Below the pieces are notes generated by a model that made no database searches, had not been told where the DNA came from, and worked only from the letters and a program-made list of their open reading frames with translations. This document shows, in pieces, positions 5,961 through 10,039 of a stretch of 10,039 nucleotides of DNA. The DNA is from Sulfurimonas sp. Its GTDB lineage: Bacteria; Campylobacterota; Campylobacteria; Campylobacterales; Sulfurimonadaceae. The position numbers and the translations under genes were made by a program. The number at the start of each line of letters is the position of its first letter. The first letter of the stretch is position 1. The stretch spans positions 1 to 10,039 of the forward strand of contig JAFLJZ010000017.1 of the NCBI GenBank assembly GCA_022712775.1, given 5' to 3'.

Positions 5961-7255
5961 AGATATTAACATTTACTGGTAGAACACCATCTGAAGCACT
6001 TAAAAAAGCTAAGTTAGAGATTGGTGATGAGGGTATGCTTATTGAAACGAGAGAGATTCAAAAAAAATCTTTAGGTAAGCCAGCTATGTATGAAATTGTT
6101 ATTGGTATAGAAGAATCCGAACTAAAAAAGCAGAAATCATTTACAAATACGTATTCAAATGTGAACAAGCCATTACATAAACAGACACCAATCAGGCAAG
6201 AGAGTGAAGATATTTTATTTGATATATCTAGTGCAGCAGAACAAATTTCTAAAATTTCATCAGTTACAAACCCAGCCCAAGAGTATGGTGTCCCACAACA
6301 AGCGCAACACATGAGACCAGCTGCTGAACCAAAAGAATTAAAAGAGATAAAGTCAGAGATAAACAAACTTGGTGACAAAGTAAAACTCATTCAAAATATG
6401 TTTTGGGAGGAAAAGGCACCAATATTAGAAAGCTCCATTCCTCCAGAGTTTGCAGAAATTTATAGATTAGCCTCTCAAAGTGGTATGAGTCAGGAACATC
6501 TTGAAAGTATTATGCAAATGACATTAGAACATATGCCGTATAAAATGAAAGAAAACTCAGCAACAGTAAAAAGATATTTTCAAACACTGCTAAGAAAGAT
6601 GATTCCAATACGTTTAGAAAGTACACCAACTTTGGGTTCAAAAAAAGTCATTATGTTAGTTGGACCAACAGGTGTAGGAAAAACTACTTCTATTGCAAAA
6701 CTTGCAGCGAGATACTCGTACTTGATGGAGAAAAAGTATAAGGTTGGACTTGTAGTTTTGGATACATATAGAATCGGTGCAGTTGAACAGTTAATGCAGT
6801 ATGCCCGAATGATGAAGTTAGGGATTGAAACAGTAGTCGATCCTATAGATTTTCCAACGGCTTTAAATTCTTTAAGACATTGTGATTATATTTTAATAGA
6901 TACTATGGGTTCAAGTCCTTATGATAAAGGTAAAATAGAAAAAATTTACGAGTGTTTGGCAGCAAATGATACAGAGTACAATGTAGATGTAGTTTTAGTA
7001 ATGCCTAGTTCTATAAAATATGAGGATTTAAAAGCAACATATGATAACTTTGCTACCTTAAATGTAGATACAATGATGTTTACCAAGCTTGACGAAACAA
7101 GAGGATTTGGTAATATTTTTTCACTTGCCTATGAAACAAACAAGCCTATAAGTTATTTTTCTGTGGGACAAGAAGTTCCAGAAGATTTAGTTCGAGCAAG
7201 TAGTGACTTTTTGGTTGAATGTTTACTTCATGGTTTTAATCGGAGCAAAGCATGA
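5957..7255 (+). CDS. flhF: Flagellar biosynthesis GTPase FlhF
   Basis: SRP-type GTPase that localises at the cell pole and determines where polar flagella are built; in Campylobacter relatives it also influences the sigma-54 flagellar genes. The 432 residues follow the family plan: a short N-terminal B domain (MKILTFTGRTPSEALKKAK), a poorly conserved linker at about 55-150, a helical N domain at about 160-225, then the G domain. G-domain motifs are the P-loop GPTGVGKTTS (236-245), DTYRIGAVEQL (269-279), the G3 site DTMGSSPYD (315-323) and TKLDE (376-380) for guanine recognition, followed by GQEVPEDL. The G3 motif departs from the DTAGR usual in SRP GTPases. It overlaps folK by four bases and flhG by four bases (ATGA each), so it is coupled on both sides. 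Confidence 0.96.
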   Translation: MKILTFTGRTPSEALKKAKLEIGDEGMLIETREIQKKSLGKPAMYEIVIGIEESELKKQKSFTNTYSNVNKPLHKQTPIRQESEDILFDISSAAEQISKISSVTNPAQEYGVPQQAQHMRPAAEPKELKEIKSEINKLGDKVKLIQNMFWEEKAPILESSIPPEFAEIYRLASQSGMSQEHLESIMQMTLEHMPYKMKENSATVKRYFQTLLRKMIPIRLESTPTLGSKKVIMLVGPTGVGKTTSIAKLAARYSYLMEKKYKVGLVVLDTYRIGAVEQLMQYARMMKLGIETVVDPIDFPTALNSLRHCDYILIDTMGSSPYDKGKIEKIYECLAANDTEYNVDVVLVMPSSIKYEDLKATYDNFATLNVDTMMFTKLDETRGFGNIFSLAYETNKPISYFSVGQEVPEDLVRASSDFLVECLLHGFNRSKA

Positions 7256-8127
7256 TAGGAAATCAAGCACAAAAACTCGAAGAATTAGTAGCAACGAATG
7301 CAAGTGCTAAATCAAAAAAAACTAGGTTTGTCGCTATTACAAGTGGTAAAGGTGGGGTAGGAAAAAGTACAATAAGTTCAAATCTTGCCTATGTCCTTTC
7401 TCAAGGTGGACTAAATGTTGGGATTTTTGATGCGGATATTGGTTTAGCAAACCTTGATGTAATGTTTAATGTAAAGATAAAGAAAAATATTTTACATGTT
7501 TTAAAGGGTGAAGCTACAGTATCTGATATTTTGATTCCAATTACAAGAAATCTTATTTTAATTCCAGGTGAAAGTGGTGATGAAATATTAAAGTACTCAG
7601 ATATGGCACTTTTTGAAAGATTTATGGAAGAAGCACAAATTCTTGATAAACTTGATGTTATGATTATCGATACAGGTGCTGGAATCGGTGAACATATACA
7701 AATGTTTTTAAATTCTGCAGATGATGTAATTGTTGTTACTGTTCCTGACCCAGCAGCTATTACAGATGCTTATGCTACTATAAAAACAATAGCAACCTTG
7801 CGAGATGATGTTAGCATGATTATGAATCAGGTAAAAAATGCAAAAGAGGCTGAAGCTGTTTTTGGAAAAATAAAAAAAGTAGCATTTGCAAATATTGGCT
7901 CAAACCTAAAGCTAGATTTGATTGGTAAAATAAATGCTGATATAAAAGTTTCGTCTTCCGTGAAAAAAAGATCACTTTTTTGTGCTACATATCCATCTTC
8001 TCAACCGCAAAAAGATATACAAGCAATAGCAAATAAAATTATTGCTAAATTGGAACGTAATGTGCTAGTAAAAGCCAATGAGAGTGGTCTTAGTGGACTA
8101 TTTAAACGATTAATAGAACATTTTTAG
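7252..8127 (+). CDS. flhG: Flagellar number regulator FlhG (FleN/YlxH), MinD-like ATPase
   Basis: P-loop ATPase of the MinD/ParA group that limits flagellar number, partners FlhF, and in Campylobacter relatives also affects division placement. The deviant Walker A motif KGGVGKST is at 33-40, DADIGLANLD (60-69) follows, and the Walker B region is IIDTGAG (138-144). Residues 4-12 (NQAQKLEEL) sit where FlhG proteins carry the DQAxxLR helix that activates FlhF GTPase, though here the terminal Asp and Arg are replaced. The last 13 residues (GLSGLFKRLIEHF) resemble the amphipathic membrane-targeting helix at the end of MinD, so ATP-dependent membrane binding is likely. The 291-residue length is normal. 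GGAG at 7242-7245 lies six bases from the ATG, inside the end of flhF, and the genes overlap by four bases. Confidence 0.95.
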   Translation: MIGNQAQKLEELVATNASAKSKKTRFVAITSGKGGVGKSTISSNLAYVLSQGGLNVGIFDADIGLANLDVMFNVKIKKNILHVLKGEATVSDILIPITRNLILIPGESGDEILKYSDMALFERFMEEAQILDKLDVMIIDTGAGIGEHIQMFLNSADDVIVVTVPDPAAITDAYATIKTIATLRDDVSMIMNQVKNAKEAEAVFGKIKKVAFANIGSNLKLDLIGKINADIKVSSSVKKRSLFCATYPSSQPQKDIQAIANKIIAKLERNVLVKANESGLSGLFKRLIEHF

Positions 8128-8144
8128 TGTATTTGGGGTAGTGA

Positions 8145-8477
8145 ATGTTAGGTGAGAATTTTGTATATTTTTTTACTGTTCAAGGATTTTTTATTGGGAT
8201 TATCTTTGGTGTATTAAAATCTTTTGATGCTGAAGGTTTACTCACATACACATTTTTTATAACAACATTTTTTTATCTTTTTTCCCATATAATTATTGCC
8301 TTGTATTTTAAAACACTTACTGCAAAATCATACTACTTTCCAAGAGATATTCATGAAAGAGAATTAGATGTTTTTGTTAACGAGATAAACAAAAGAGAAA
8401 AACTTATAGATTCTGCTTGTAAGATTACAGATGCAGCGATTAAAATGAATTCTGAGCATAGGGCAGTAAAATCATGA
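8145..8477 (+). CDS. Small two-helix membrane protein between flhG and fliA, function unknown
   Basis: A 110-residue protein with two hydrophobic segments, about 8-25 (YFFTVQGFFIGIIFGVL) and 33-55 (LTYTFFITTFFYLFSHIIIALYF). These are joined by a short loop and followed by a charged, probably helical cytoplasmic tail (about 66-110: RDIHERELDVFVNEINKREK and onward). No enzymatic motif or signal-peptidase site is seen. The position matches the putative integral membrane protein found at the same place, between flhG and fliA, in Campylobacter jejuni and Helicobacter pylori, so it is likely an orthologue by synteny. A flagellar role is inferred from context only. It begins 17 bases after flhG with a weak GGGGT upstream, and its end overlaps fliA by four bases (ATGA), so the cluster continues through it. 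Confidence 0.85.
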   Translation: MLGENFVYFFTVQGFFIGIIFGVLKSFDAEGLLTYTFFITTFFYLFSHIIIALYFKTLTAKSYYFPRDIHERELDVFVNEINKREKLIDSACKITDAAIKMNSEHRAVKS

Positions 8478-9169
8478 TTCAAAATGCCTATACGCTAGAT
8501 ATAAAACATAAAGAAGATGAGCTTGCGATTCAGTACTTACCAGCCGTTAAAGCGATGGCATTTAGACTTAAAGAGAGATTACCTAGCTCTATTGACTTTC
8601 TGGATTTATCTGCGATAGGAACAGAAGAATTAATAAAATTAGCGAGAAGATATGATGAAACACTCAATGATTCTTTTTGGGGATATGCAAAAAAGAGAGT
8701 TTATGGTGCTATGCTTGATTATCTTCGAAGCTTAGATATTCTAAGTAGAGCAAGTCGTAAATTAGTTAAAGCAATTGATTATGCAGTTGAAGAGTATAGA
8801 CTAACGCATGAAGAAGAACCAACAGATGAAGAATTATCTGAAATTTTAGAAGAACCTATTGAAAAAGTGCATGATGCAAGAATAGCATCTACAATTTACA
8901 CTGTAATGCCATTGCATGATCAACTCCATATTGGTGATGAAGGGGCTGCTTTAGCAAGAGTAGAAAGAGATGAGTTGGTTGAAGTGATAAAAACAATTTT
9001 ATCAAACTTTAAAGAGCGAGAACAATTAGTTATACAATTTTATTATTTTGAAGAACTGACATTAAAAGAGATTAGTGATATACTTCATATAACAGAATCA
9101 AGAATATCTCAAATACATAAATCTGTGATTTACAAGATTAAAGAGAGTATAGGAGCGTCAAATGGCTGA
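8474..9169 (+). CDS. fliA: RNA polymerase sigma-28 factor FliA
   Basis: Alternative sigma factor for late flagellar genes such as flagellin; normally held by the anti-sigma factor FlgM until the hook is finished. The 231 residues contain region 2 at about 17-87 (LPAVKAMAFRLKERLP, DLSAIGTEELIKLARRYD, FWGYAKKRVYGAMLDYLR), region 2.4/3 (ILSRASRKLVKAIDYAVEEYRLTHEEEPTDEEL) and region 4 at about 170-226. The latter includes the -35 recognition helix-turn-helix LTLKEISDILHITESRISQIHKS. Region 1 is absent, as is normal for FliA. A possible AGGG at 8460-8463 precedes the ATG. The gene overlaps the membrane protein by four bases upstream and fliM by eight bases downstream. No FlgM gene is in the window. 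Confidence 0.95.
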   Translation: MIQNAYTLDIKHKEDELAIQYLPAVKAMAFRLKERLPSSIDFLDLSAIGTEELIKLARRYDETLNDSFWGYAKKRVYGAMLDYLRSLDILSRASRKLVKAIDYAVEEYRLTHEEEPTDEELSEILEEPIEKVHDARIASTIYTVMPLHDQLHIGDEGAALARVERDELVEVIKTILSNFKEREQLVIQFYYFEELTLKEISDILHITESRISQIHKSVIYKIKESIGASNG

Positions 9170-10039
9170 TATACTTTCACAAGAAGAGATAGATGCATTA
9201 CTTGATGTTGTTGAAGATGAAGGTGATGATGTACTTGAAGCAGGGGATGAAGGTAGTTTACTTCCACAACGTCAAGTAACACTTTATGATTTTAAAAGAC
9301 CAAATAGAGTATCAAAAGAACAACTTCGTGCTTTTCGTGGTGTTCATGACAAAATGGCAAGGTCTTTAGCTTCTCAAATTTCTTCTATTATGCGTTCTAT
9401 TGTTGAGATACAATTACATTCTGTGGATCAAATGACGTATGGTGAGTTTCTAATGTCACTTCCAAATCCGACGAGTTTTAATGTTTTTTCTGTAAAGCCA
9501 TTAGAAGGAAGTGGGGTTATTGAAATTAACCCTTCGATTGCATTTCCGATGCTTGATAGATTACTTGGTGGAAAAGGTGAACCCTTTGATGCAAGTCGTG
9601 AGTTTTCAGATATAGAGCTAAGTCTTTTTGAAACAATACTGCGTGTAATGATGAGTACTCTTAAAGAAGCATGGGGTCCTGTTATGGATGTTTATCCAAC
9701 AGTTGAATCAAAAGAATCAAGTCCTAATGTTGTTCAAATTGTTGCGCAAAATGAAATTGTTGTAATGGTTGTTATGGAAATTATTATAGGACATAGCTCG
9801 GGAATGATGAATATTTGTTATCCCGTTATTTCTCTTGAACCAATTCTTCCAAAATTAGCATCCCGTGATTTGATGTTAAATGAAACAAGTTCAAAAAAGA
9901 GTAGAAATACAGAACTTCAAGTTCTTCTTGGTGGGGCTAAAGTAAATATAGAAGCTAATCTTGGTGATGCTGAGTTAACCTTAGGTGATGTACTGGAGTT
10001 AAAGGTTGATGATGTACTTCGTCTTACTAATGCGGCGAA
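9162..10039 (+). CDS. fliM: Flagellar motor switch protein FliM (3' end beyond window)
   Basis: Switch-complex protein of the C-ring, which binds phosphorylated CheY and changes the direction of rotation. The first 292 codons are present and open to the window edge, so the gene is cut by the window, not broken. Residues 4-14 (ILSQEEIDALL) are the conserved N-terminal CheY-binding peptide. An acidic linker follows, then LYDFKRPNRVSKEQLRAF (41-58) opens the middle CheC-like domain, which includes LLGGKGEPF (134-142) and GMMNICYPVISLEPIL. From about 245 the C-terminal SpoA/FliN-like domain begins (LGDAELTLGDVLEL at 267-280). Relatives are about 330-360 residues, so some 40-70 residues are missing. 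AGGAG at 9151-9155, six bases before the ATG, sets the start, which lies inside fliA with an eight-base overlap. Confidence 0.96.
   Translation, partial: MADILSQEEIDALLDVVEDEGDDVLEAGDEGSLLPQRQVTLYDFKRPNRVSKEQLRAFRGVHDKMARSLASQISSIMRSIVEIQLHSVDQMTYGEFLMSLPNPTSFNVFSVKPLEGSGVIEINPSIAFPMLDRLLGGKGEPFDASREFSDIELSLFETILRVMMSTLKEAWGPVMDVYPTVESKESSPNVVQIVAQNEIVVMVVMEIIIGHSSGMMNICYPVISLEPILPKLASRDLMLNETSSKKSRNTELQVLLGGAKVNIEANLGDAELTLGDVLELKVDDVLRLTNAA

Noticed and set aside
6058..6390. 110-codon open frame on the minus strand within flhF
   Set aside because: It lies opposite the poorly conserved FlhF linker, is Ser/Phe/Ile-rich without recognisable motifs, and the sense frame is continuous with a clear FlhF family plan.
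8141..8152. GTG at 8141 as an alternative start of the small membrane protein
   Set aside because: It is in a different reading frame from the ATG at 8145 and cannot extend the protein.
1..10039. Mobile element, CRISPR array, tRNA, toxin-antitoxin or defence island
   Set aside because: No transposase or integrase, no regularly spaced repeats, no tRNA cloverleaf and no defence family was seen. Apart from the unassigned genes at 2188-2787 and 8145-8477, the window is filled with recognised core genes of uniform AT-rich composition.

Overview
The window is AT-rich chromosomal DNA that reads like a member of the Campylobacterota (former Epsilonproteobacteria). The main reasons are the gene order aroQ-folK-flhF-flhG-small membrane protein-fliA-fliM, which I recall as characteristic of Campylobacter and Helicobacter relatives, and an aminodeoxyfutalosine deaminase of the type used for menaquinone synthesis in that phylum. 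A free-living sulfur-oxidising type such as Sulfurimonas is plausible, but that is inference and the genus cannot be fixed from this sequence alone.

Layout. Positions 14-131 hold a 5S rRNA, presumably the end of an rRNA operon, followed by a tract without any G that ends in ten T. Next on the plus strand come ung (uracil-DNA glycosylase, possibly with a leaderless mRNA), then xseA (exonuclease VII large subunit), translationally coupled to an uncharacterised FmdE-like protein. These meet a convergent minus-strand pair across a 5-base gap: mqnX (4882-3662, menaquinone synthesis) followed by sppA (3662-2793, membrane signal peptide peptidase), coupled by a TAATG junction. A 124-bp divergent intergenic region with several repeats separates mqnX from aroQ. 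From aroQ (5007) to the window end all genes are on the plus strand and overlap or nearly abut: aroQ, folK, flhF, flhG, a two-helix membrane protein, fliA and the first 292 codons of fliM.

How the genes work together. AroQ makes 3-dehydroshikimate on the way to chorismate, and chorismate feeds both the futalosine menaquinone route (MqnX) and folate (FolK), so the divergent genes serve linked pathways. FlhF and FlhG set flagellar position and number, FliA is the late-flagellar sigma factor and FliM is a switch/C-ring protein. With no gap larger than 17 bases after aroQ, the flagellar regulators appear to share a transcript with housekeeping biosynthetic genes.

I see no mobile element, CRISPR array, tRNA, prophage or defence system. 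The window is conserved core genome. The best candidates for new biology are the FmdE-like protein beside xseA, the small membrane protein between flhG and fliA, and the divergent control region; no previously undescribed system is evident.
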